Source of the DNA: Phoronis ovalis
Taxonomy: Eukaryota > Phoronida > Phoronidae
Length of the DNA stretch: 15,802 nucleotides
Assembly: GCA_028565635.1 (NCBI GenBank)
Contig: JAOXYB010026168.1
Coordinates: forward strand, 1 to 15,802
Direction: 5' to 3'
A program made the position numbers and the translations under genes. The notes below the pieces were generated by a model. The model searched no databases. It had not been told where the DNA came from and worked only from the letters and a program-made list of their open reading frames with translations. Below, one piece after another: positions 8,353 to 15,599 of the stretch (its first letter is position 1; each line of letters opens with the position of its first letter).

Positions 8353-11300
8353 GTAAGCTTTCATTTTTTTAAAAATCAACTCTCCATTAACTTGAACGTA
8401 TTTGATAGTGTTATGTATCAGTAAATTGATTTCGAAAGATTAGCAAAAAAAAAATTAGCAAGTAGTACTAAATAACTAGCTAAGACACATTACAGATAAA
8501 TGTAAGTCAATTAATTAAAATATCCCTTGTTACTCGTTTCAATGCAATAAAGCATAAATCCCTGATTAATTAAGGACGTTAGATTATGTTTGTACTTTTA
8601 TATTCATTTTTGTTATTATGTATTAACTATAGATGATATATATATTTATTATGATCGAGAAGATTGACAACAGTTCAGCTGAATTTTACTAATGTGTTAC
8701 AATAGAGTCAAATATTATTTTACGCTTGCCGATTGAGTAGTCGGCTGTCTGAAATTGACAAGTAAACTGCCCACAACAGCTTAGACTAGTAGCACAATAT
8801 TAAAAGTATGGAGATTATATACTAACTTTTAATTGAGCAGGAAGAATTGGTTTTATTAGAAGCACTCGGCGAGCTGTCCGCTGAAATTTGAGAAAAAAGT
8901 TTTTCATACTTAAATAAATCGTTTGACGGCATTGCTTTAGAAACTCAGATCTGTTCCACCTTGTCAGCCAGCCATACTGGTCTGGGCCCGGGTCTGGGGA
9001 TAAGATATTATGGGGAAGAAGGGACTCGGTGTGTGCTTCCGCTTTATCAACAGCGTTGGGATAGCGCGAAGAAAAGCTAGTGTTTGGGTTGGTGTCTGGG
9101 TTAGGACGGACGCGGTGCTCAATACTAATGTTTTCCTTAAATCTGATGATGCGTTATAAGATTTTTAGGGATTTGTTGCTGCTGTCACACTGTAGATTTA
9201 TGAAAACGTATACGTAACACAAGGCTTAAGATTTGTGAGTCAGACTGATGATTTAATAAATTCATCTGAATCCGCAACTGGCTTCACCTTTAATTTTTGG
9301 CATCGATTCAATTTTATTAATTAAAAGAGTGTACATGTTGAATAATTATTGTCATTATTCTACCTTTATAGGTATGTTTTATAAATTTCAGTAATGGCTA
9401 TCAACACCGAGCTAACAGCAGAGTACATGTTAATCGAAAATTTGACTAAATTCTACAACCCGAACGTGCGACCAGTAAGAAACAATTCCCACGCTGTAAC
9501 AGTTAATATCGGGATAGCTTTAAATCAAATCGTAGATGTGGATGAGCCGCATCAGATATTACATTCCATGGTGTGGATGAGAATTGTAAGATATTGTTTA
9601 CACACTTATTTAGATAGATAAATCTCAGGAGCACAAGTTTTAATCGAAATATATTGAATTACAAAGTGTTATAGACTTGTCCTTGGATGCTATGTTTTAA
9701 TAGGAAATTCACATATATAAATATAAATAAAAATCTAAAGCGGAATCTTACCGGTTTGCCTTCGAAAGATTTAGTTATAGATGAAAATTGGTAGTAAAAT
9801 ATATTTTTCATTGGACTTTTTACGGTATGTCGTTAAGCAAACATTCATGCTCAGAAGTTTATATATATATATAATTTGATTTTATATTTCATGTTATATA
9901 ACAACAATTCCAGATCAATATAATCAAAGGCGTATTCAAAAATAAAATGTTTTGAAGAAACCAGGATCTAGGGAGCTTGCAAGCCATTGATAATTTAGCA
10001 ACCGGCTAATTGCACTAAGTAACTTTAATTTGTGCTTGATTGATTCTTATTGGAGTAAAAGAAGGTTTAACCAAGTCTCTTCATAGTACGCCTTGGGGGC
10101 ATTATTAAAACCCATGCATCCTAGCTACTTTTTTAATGATTTGTATTATAATAATTTAATGGTGTATTAATTTGGGGATATCAATTTAATGTAGGTATTA
10201 AATCCTTACTAGTAAAATCTACATTTCCACTGAACTTAATATCTATAATAATTGTTTTTGCATGTAAATAATTAATGAAACAGTGTATAATAAATTAAAA
10301 AACTAAAATTTACTACAAATCATCACAAACTGGGTGACATGCATTGATACAACAGTGACTGGACAATCGTTAATTAGTGGCTATTCAACAACCCTGTGGT
10401 AAAACAAGGATATTAATTAGAAGTTATCCTAACAAAATCGGCCCCAACAAAGTACTGTACGAGTATTTCGTAATCATTTCAAATAGCTTCACTTGTATTA
10501 ACTTCTAGCTACAATGCAAATAAGAAACCCTCATGTTTGTGCATGACAGAGTTTAAATATGTGCTATATATGACCGCCTCCATAGTTAGAGATAGAGGAT
10601 ATTATAATTACTTACAGCTCTCCGATCCTCACTTACAGATATATCTATCTGGAAGCAAAACCAAAGAACACACGTTTATTGGACATTGTATATGTTGCAT
10701 TCAAATTACTGTTTCGAGTGTTAAACATTTTTATAATTTTATTAAACGCAACAATTTAAAAACGGTTTTTGCCATTTTATTATTATATCTTTACATACAA
10801 AAAATATTGAATACAATTTTGAAATTTTAAAATTGTTTATCTCGTGTTGCCCGGGAATGAGAATGCTTGTACTCCTGTATGGTTACTTTGGTTGACAGAA
10901 AATAAAAGAATTTAATTAATTTGTCAAGTTACTGATACTGTATATGTTGTATAAATTAAGTCTCTGTTACAAATAATTTTCATTTAAAAAAATTCCCTGC
11001 AGTATACAAGTGTTTACTAGATAACGATTTTCATATTATTCACGTTATTGACATTTTATTATGAAATTTGATGTAATATAGTCAACTATGGAATAAATTT
11101 TAAGTTTTCTTGCGTACTCGCGACATCTGGTGGTACGAAAAACTCGAGGTCTCCGCTTCAAGTCAAATGATTTGAGTGGGAAGAGGGAAGTTTTCCCTTT
11201 GGTCCCAGTTTAATTGAAATAACAAAAATAATTTCCTGGAATTGAAAGTGGTAAAAGGTTTATTTACTCTAAAAATCAAAAAAAAGTTACTACATTTTAA

Positions 11301-14300
11301 CTAAGACATATCATTCCATTTCTCATAGTTTTGGGTGGATGAATTCTTAAGTTGGAACCCTGAAGATTACGAAGGAGTTTCTTCCATTAGGTTAACGTCT
11401 GACAAAGTTTGGAAACCAGATATCACGCTATATAATGAGTAAGTAGTACTTACTTGCCTGCTCCTCATTCACGTTTGAGCTTCTTTACAGAAAGTATTAA
11501 CTGTGTGAAATCAATTAAGATATACATTTATCCCCATATTGGCGATTGTGATACGATTGTTCAGTACAATCATACGCGGTGCCATGATTGATTAAAGATA
11601 TTTTTCACTTTTAGTGTAAGCGAGAAGGGCATGTCGGAGATGCCTCGATATGATATCGTTATAGAGCCAGATGGCAATGCTCACTGGTTTGCTCCAGTTC
11701 GGCTTCAAAGCTCTTGCAAATTGGATATTGGATCTTTTCCATATGACCAACAAAATTGTCTTTTAACCTTTGGATCGTGGACGCTTCATGGATTTGATTT
11801 GGATTTACATAATCGATCTGCTTCCGGAGACGATTCATCGTTTGTTAGTAACGGAGAGTGGGATTTGATTAGGATTCCAGTGGAAAGGTTGGTGAAACGT
11901 CATAAAATTATTAGTTTGATTGTACACACTTAGGCATGAGGTAACCGACAGGCAATTGGAAAACCACGAGTGAAACATTCTTGTCAAATTTATCGAAGGA
12001 TCATTCAAGAGGCTACTGTGTACCTTTTTAAATATTGGCGAATGAGATAATTTATTTACTCAGTTTGGTGGCATATATATGTATATATAATTATTAGTAT
12101 TAGGTGATTGATATGCACTTTACTGGTGATGTGTGAACGGGGATTGAATACATTTATTTATCGGTGAATGTGAAAACTGATTTATACTTATTTGTGACTG
12201 GTGAATGTTGTCTTTATTTATTGGCGATTAGTTAATCAGAGGGGATAAATGGTACCCTGATTAAAATGTTTTGTGGAATAGTGCAGTTTATATATTTCTC
12301 TTTTGCTATTATAAGCACTGCTTCAAAAAACACTAACATTACACGCTTTCTTGCAGAGAAGTTGTAACATACGGATGCTGTCCAGAGCCCTATCCCTCCA
12401 TAACATTTACCGTGGTAATTAGAAGACGGGCTCTGTTTTACACCTTTAATCTGCTCTTGCCCTGTGTGATAATTACGGCTGTGACAAGTATAGGTTTTTA
12501 TTTACCTCCAGAATCAGGGGAAAAAGTGTCATTGAGTATTACAATATTATTGTCCCTGACTGTGTTTCTACTATTGGTAGCAGAATCTATGCCGCCTAAT
12601 TCAGAACAGATACCATTAATAGGTAAGAAGGTGTCTAATGATTAGTTACAATTAATCAGGGATTTATTAGACTGAAATAAATATTCGTACATTTTTCTTG
12701 TAGAAAGGTTAAATATTACGCTTGCTGTCCAGAACCTTATCCATTTATTGCATATACCGTCGTCCTGAGAAGACGAGCTCTGTACTACACCTTTAATCTG
12801 CTATTACCATGCGTAATAATTACAGCCGTTACCATTATGGGATTTTATTTACCTCCAGACTCAGGAGAGAAAGTGTCATTGAGTGTTACAATATTATTGT
12901 CTCTGACCGTATTCCTTCTATTGGTAGCAGAAGCCATGCCGCCCAATGCTGAAACTATACCACTGATAGGTAAGCATGGCGTCAAAGCTCATCCCAGCAA
13001 GAAATTTAGAAATATCGGCAAATTTATGTTTCATTTTCCGCGGGTAAACTAAAGATACTCAAGAAATGTACGAGTGCTTACTTGACTAATAAATCCCTGG
13101 TATCCGGTTGTATAATAAAATTGTATCCACCATTGAACAATCAGCAGTGCTTTGAATGGGCCCATATAGATTTAGCAGTTAACACCAAAGCACGTCTGTA
13201 ATATTTTCAGTAACAAGAAAAAGTAACAGTATTTGTGTGTCAATTAAGTTAGTTCAATATATTTTGCAATAATCAGCTACACGTCTTTTTTACTTGACAA
13301 AGTTAACTAATGTTCGTAAACGATCCTAAACATGCAAATGGTGCCTACATTCTTTCAATAACACTTTTGAAAGTTTTGGTCTTAAGGAACTATAGAAACT
13401 AGCTAGGTCTAGATAGCTCGCAAACAGAAAAGGCAGTGCGATGTGCTTGATGTTATGTGCATATGACGAAGTTGCACTGCCTTTTTGATAGGTAAATTGT
13501 CTGGTACACACTCGAATTATTTGTATCTAAATGTTAGTTATAACGCAGGTAAGAGATATGCAAGAAGAATGTATGAAACGTTATCGCGATATCATACGCT
13601 CGCAGTGCGATATTATTTTAAATACGATTGCAAGTTGTTGTTTTTTAATTTGTAGGTTGGTTTTTTGCGTTGTCAATAATAACAGTGGCGCTGTCAACAG
13701 TGACAACTGTTTTTATCTTAGGCGTACATCACAAAGGTTGGCGCAATGGTAGAGTGCCGTTCTGGTTGAAAAGAATAGTGTTTCACGGAATAGCTCCAAT
13801 GATTGGTAAAAAAGATTTAGTGGCACAGTTGGGTTACAACAAGGAAAGTTCTCATAAGGTATTTTATGTCAATATAGCTCCCAATACGCTTTCTCCTACT
13901 AATTATTTCACGACATTTACACTAAATTAAATATAGGAAAGTCATAATTACTATAAATCATTTAGTTCTTTAACATTGAAAACTATATTGGCTTGTTGAA
14001 GTTGCTAGGCAAGACTCCATATATAGTTTTTGTCACATTTTCAGTTACCCTCTACGTTTACTGGCACGATGTTGCGATTAAGATAGCGCAAAATAGAAAA
14101 GATAACATTTCTGTTCACACGATGGAATATTAAACTTCAAAGTTATTACCTTTAGATACGAGATGTGAGCTTGTGATATCGTTATTTGTTACGTCAAAAA
14201 CTAAGGATATAGTAGTGTCACATGATACTACACTGTGGGCAATCAGTAGCAATAGCCGCAAAAGAAAAAGTAAATTAATAACAGTATATATCAATGTATA

Positions 14301-14934
14301 TCCAAATTCAATATCAGAGCTATATTTCTATATTTTTGCAAACTGATTAGAGAAAAAAGGAGCAATATAGAGATTGCGCATGCGTTTCTTTATTTTTCAT
14401 GAAGTTTTATTGTGCTCAGTGAAAAAGAATCGGTTATAAGATAGCTTTACATAAAAAATGCGGCCCATTCAAAATAATTGTGGCGTCGCAGAAAAGCTGA
14501 GTTTCAGAGCCTGCATTCTTTTAGGGGTCTTGTATAAATGACGGAAACTCCTGACCAGTGACATGCTAAATGACAACCGTCTTTATAATTAGAATATGTA
14601 AGATCATTTTGTTTAACTTCAGGTTGGGAACATGGATGTTAAACAATCTCCTGCGTTTGTTTTAAAAAGTGAAAGACTACGAAAGAAACGAGAGAACGAC
14701 CAAGACAATAACTCGGAAGATGTTTATTCATACACAGAACGTGTGTTAGAGGAAATATTTAAAAATACAAGTGAAATAGAACGATACACAAAACTAAAGG
14801 AGTTAGCAGGGTACATTTCTGGAGAGTGGCATTTAATGGCTGTTATACTTGACAGATTTTTTATGATTGTTTTTCTTATAATTACTGTTGTCTTGACAAC
14901 GGTTATTTTTGCATATTCGCCAAATTATGATTAA
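8307..14934 (+). CDS. Gene B: alpha-type nicotinic acetylcholine receptor-like subunit with duplicated exon
   Basis: Gene B joins 8307-8352, 9392-9585, 11329-11438, 11615-11887, either 12357-12622 or 12704-12969, 13656-13858 and 14623-14934. This gives 1404 nt and 467 residues, a normal subunit length. All introns are GT-AG and phases match throughout. Order with E5a numbering: signal peptide about 1-18, loop D W77, loop A WKPDITLY (108-115), Cys-loop C151-C165 with FPYDQQNC, loop B GSW172T, loop C Y213-x-C215-C216 and Y220, M1 about 233-256, M2 about 263-283, M3 about 299-318, cytoplasmic loop about 321-432, M4 about 434-460. Vicinal cysteines make it alpha type, so it should form the principal face of an acetylcholine site. 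M2 has Glu flanking both ends, as in cation channels. Sequons lie at N32, N46 and N183. K145 and D200 equivalents are absent. Whether it forms homomers, and what it binds, is unknown. Confidence 0.92.
8353..9391 (+). other. Gene B intron 1 (1039 nt)
   Basis: Donor GTAAGC, acceptor ATAAATTTCAG at 9381-9391. It contains a conspicuously less A+T-rich block at about 8940-9125 (with GGGCCCGGGTCTGGGG) that stands out from the rest and may be an inserted repeat. No exon-like sequence is seen. Confidence 0.7.
9392..9585 (+). CDS. Gene B exon E2: N-terminal extracellular domain with loop D
   Basis: The 194-nt exon starts in phase 1 (its first two bases complete V16) and ends in phase 0 at ATT|GTAAGA. 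It encodes the N-terminal helix region ([20 protein letters not shown]), the first beta strands ([16 protein letters not shown]) and loop D (VWMRI, W77 and R79). This covers what vertebrate nAChR genes split between exon 2 and a 45-nt exon 3, so an intron is absent here. Sequons lie at N32-L-T and N46-N-S. W77 is the complementary-face tryptophan (W55 in alpha7 or gamma numbering), so the subunit carries complementary-face features as well as principal ones. The ATG at 9394 is internal. Confidence 0.88.
9586..11328 (+). other. Gene B intron 2 (1743 nt)
   Basis: Donor GTAAGA, acceptor CATTTCTCATAG at 11317-11328. It is A+T-rich, with a short TA dinucleotide run at about 9860-9876 and a 97-codon ORF at 10537-10830 that has no recognisable motif and no support as an exon. 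I see no second copy of E2 or E3 in it. Confidence 0.7.
11329..11438 (+). CDS. Gene B exon E3: the conserved 110-nt nAChR exon with loop A
   Basis: At exactly 110 nt with phases 0 and 2, this matches the strongly conserved exon 4 of nAChR genes. It begins [14 protein letters not shown], continues through [13 protein letters not shown] and ends KPDITLYN. W89-N90-P91 is the family WNP turn. The loop A motif W108-x-P-D111-x-x-x-Y115 is complete, including the tyrosine equivalent to Y93 that lines the agonist site. The donor GA|GTAAGT at 11439 is near consensus. Exon length, phases and motif order make this one of the firmest calls in the window. Confidence 0.93.
11615..11887 (+). CDS. Gene B exon E4: Cys-loop and loop B
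   Basis: The acceptor TTTTCACTTTTAG ends at 11614 and the first base completes D117. The exon encodes inner strands ([19 protein letters not shown]), the Cys-loop C151-C165 with exactly 13 residues between the cysteines and the canonical FPYDQQNC, then loop B GSWTLHG with W172 (the cation-pi tryptophan W149). It ends [11 protein letters not shown]. Position 145 (alpha1), normally Lys, is T168. Loop B lacks the usual Tyr after W-T (L174). N183-R-S is a sequon. The donor AAG|GTTGGT at 11888 is weaker than the other donors of this gene, which may matter because it must choose between two downstream exons. Confidence 0.92.
11888..12356 (+). other. Gene B intron 4 (469 nt), upstream of the duplicated exons
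   Basis: Acceptor CTTTCTTGCAG ends at 12356. The middle of the intron carries a degenerate TGGYGAWTG word at about six places (see repeat entry). GATTAGTTAATCAG at 12226-12239 is echoed in the 81-nt intron between E5a and E5b, as expected if flanking intron sequence was duplicated along with the exon. Confidence 0.7.
12036..12231 (+). repeat. Degenerate interspersed repeats in intron 4
   Basis: Related words occur at 12036-12044 (TGGCGAATG), 12103-12110 (GGTGATTG), 12124-12133 (TGGTGATGTG), 12162-12170 (CGGTGAATG), 12199-12207 (TGGTGAATG) and 12222-12231 (TGGCGATTAG). Several are preceded by TTTATTTAT-like runs. Spacing is irregular. This could be a decayed minisatellite. Its place directly before a mutually exclusive exon pair makes a splicing role conceivable but unproven. 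Confidence 0.45.
12357..12622 (+). CDS. Gene B exon E5a: loop C, M1 and M2, alternative version a
   Basis: The 266-nt exon starts in phase 2 (first base completes R208) and ends in phase 1 (first base of G297), donor G|GTAAGA at 12623. It encodes loop [15 protein letters not shown], with Y213, vicinal C215-C216 and Y220 aligning to Y190, C192-C193 and Y198. Then come the pre-M1 Arg triplet, M1 ([13 protein letters not shown]), [10 protein letters not shown] and M2 ([20 protein letters not shown]), ending IPLI. The alpha1 D200 position is S222. M2 has Glu at -1' and 20', Leu at 9' and Val at 13', as in alpha7. An exon of identical length follows only 81 nt downstream. Because 266 is not a multiple of three, exactly one of the two can be used. 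Confidence 0.92.
12623..12703 (+). other. Gene B 81-nt intron between the alternative exons
   Basis: GT-AG boundaries (donor GTAAGA, acceptor TTTTTCTTGTAG). This is the shortest intron of the gene. It contains GATTAGTTACAATTAATCAG at 12639-12658, which resembles a block in intron 4. It would not be removed as a unit in productive transcripts, since splicing E5a to E5b shifts the frame. Confidence 0.8.
12704..12969 (+). CDS. Gene B exon E5b: loop C, M1 and M2, alternative version b
   Basis: Same 266-nt length and same phases as E5a, with acceptor CTTGTAG at 12703 and donor G|GTAAGC at 12970. Loop C reads [14 protein letters not shown], so it keeps the Tyr and vicinal Cys residues but is far more basic than E5a. 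M1 ([18 protein letters not shown]) and M2 ([20 protein letters not shown]) are nearly unchanged. I count 16 differences in 88 residues against E5a, half of them before or within the pre-M1 segment. The D200 equivalent is Phe. The frame is open and the splice sites are good, so this is a working exon, not a relic. The ATG at 12837 is internal to M1. Confidence 0.92.
12970..13655 (+). other. Gene B intron 6 (686 nt)
   Basis: Donor GTAAGC, acceptor TTTTTTAATTTGTAG at 13641-13655. It holds the 12-bp stem-loop at 13428-13485. No third copy of the E5 exon is seen: the CCPEPYP motif does not recur here. Confidence 0.75.
13428..13485 (+). repeat. Intronic stem-loop, 12-bp perfect stem
   Basis: AAAAGGCAGTGC at 13428-13439 is exactly complementary to GCACTGCCTTTT at 13474-13485, with a 34-nt loop and wobble pairs extending the stem at both ends. 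It lies in the intron just after the alternative exon pair. Confidence 0.7.
13656..13858 (+). CDS. Gene B exon E6: M3 and start of cytoplasmic loop
   Basis: The 203-nt exon starts in phase 1, and its first two bases complete G297, so IPLIG-WFFALS runs across the junction as in other nAChRs (PLIG then M3). M3 is [20 protein letters not shown], followed by [18 protein letters not shown] and a loop ending GYNKESSHK. It leaves in phase 0 at AAG|GTATTT. It aligns without gaps to the gene A exon at 140-342 (13 differences in 67 residues). The donor GTATTT is weak at +4 and +5, but the matching gene A exon ends at the same codon, which supports it. Confidence 0.9.
13859..14622 (+). other. Gene B last intron (764 nt)
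   Basis: Donor GTATTT, acceptor TTTGTTTAACTTCAG at 14608-14622. A+T-rich with no exon-like or structured sequence that I can support. Confidence 0.7.
14623..14934 (+). CDS. Gene B terminal exon E7: cytoplasmic MA helix, M4 and stop
   Basis: It starts in phase 0 after the acceptor and reads V365-G-N-M-D. Residues about 379-397 are charged and low-complexity ([19 protein letters not shown]). The amphipathic MA helix follows ([19 protein letters not shown]), leading to GEWHLMAV and M4 ([19 protein letters not shown]), then a short extracellular tail ending SPNYD and TAA at 14932-14934. Its length equals the gene A terminal exon (312 nt), though the stop codon differs (TAA against TGA). The whole M3-M4 loop, about 112 residues, is compact for a nicotinic subunit. 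The ATG at 14632 is internal. Confidence 0.92.
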   Translation, partial: VGNMDVKQSPAFVLKSERLRKKRENDQDNNSEDVYSYTERVLEEIFKNTSEIERYTKLKELAGYISGEWHLMAVILDRFFMIVFLIITVVLTTVIFAYSPNYD

Positions 14935-14942
14935 AACTGGAG

Positions 14943-14948
14943 AATAAA
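14943..14948 (+). terminator. Candidate polyadenylation signal of gene B
   Basis: A canonical AATAAA begins 9 nt after the stop codon. If used it would give an unusually short 3' UTR. A downstream variant ATTAAA occurs at 15352-15357 and could serve a longer UTR. Confidence 0.35.
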
Positions 14949-15112
14949 TGTCATCCTTGATGATATCACTCATGTAATATAATATTGAAGCACACAGAAC
15001 TTCTGCACCAAGAGTCTTTAGGCATCCATGTAGGGTTTTATTCTATTATATAGAGGATTACAAAAGTAGACCTTAAGCTTTTAAGGAGATATTTTATATT
15101 TTGATTAGATGG

Positions 15113-15135
15113 ACAAAATGTTGTCAACATTTTGT
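15113..15135. repeat. 23-bp palindrome in the 3' flank of gene B
   Basis: ACAAAATGTTG and CAACATTTTGT (11-bp perfect arms) meet around a single T. A smaller CCTTAA...TTAAGG palindrome lies at 15071-15086. No function is evident. Confidence 0.75.
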
Positions 15136-15436
15136 AATACATATTATCTATACACTTTGTATTTTAACAGCCAATATACATATTTCTTAACCTGTTTTAG
15201 TTTTTAAGCATTATTTGTATTTAAAATTATTTTGAATTATTTGTTTAGAAATTATAATTGTATAAATAGATACATAACGCATAAGAGAAGAGAGTTTATT
15301 ACTCCATAGTAACACTGATCATGACAATATTTAAATTTTAAAGTTGCCAAAATTAAAAATTATTTACACAGTTCTGTATATACTTGTGTTTAAACGCTTT
15401 TTTATGTTGAAGCCACATAAATGGATCTGGGTAGTT

Positions 15437-15495
15437 AGTCTGAATAAATCCATCCGTTAGTGTTAGTATCACTAACGGATGGATTTATTCAGACT
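15437..15495. repeat. Perfect hairpin, 26-bp arms and 7-nt loop
   Basis: The left arm 15437-15462 (starts AGTCTGAATAAATCCATCCG) is exactly reverse-complemented at 15470-15495, around a 7-nt loop TTAGTAT. No terminal repeat or target duplication is evident outside it. It resembles in design the hairpin at 3790-3836, but the sequences are unrelated. Confidence 0.9.
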
Positions 15496-15599
15496 GGTAT
15501 ATTCTTTACTGTCCGGCCGTTTCTATAACATGCATGCTGATGTTGTTGAAAATATATCGTGTGTTGTAAAGGAAAAGTAAAGTGTACATCATCGCTTAC

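Noticed and set aside
10537-10830. 97-codon + strand ORF in gene B intron 2
   Set aside because: No family resemblance and no acceptor and donor placement that joins flanking exons in frame. It is most likely chance in A+T-rich intron.
12357-12969. The exon pair as an assembly duplication or a dead exon copy
   Set aside because: The copies differ at 16 of 88 residues and at many silent sites, yet both keep open frames, exact length, phases, splice sites and all key Tyr, Cys and pore residues.
12970-13655. Possible third alternative copy of the M1-M2 exon
   Set aside because: No CC-PEPYP or LLLPC-like coding block is present in any frame of this intron.
13531-13752. + strand ORF overlapping the M3 exon of gene B
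   Set aside because: It is an out-of-frame reading of exon E6 plus intron. Its only relevance is that its stop at 13750-13752 would end transcripts skipping both alternative exons.
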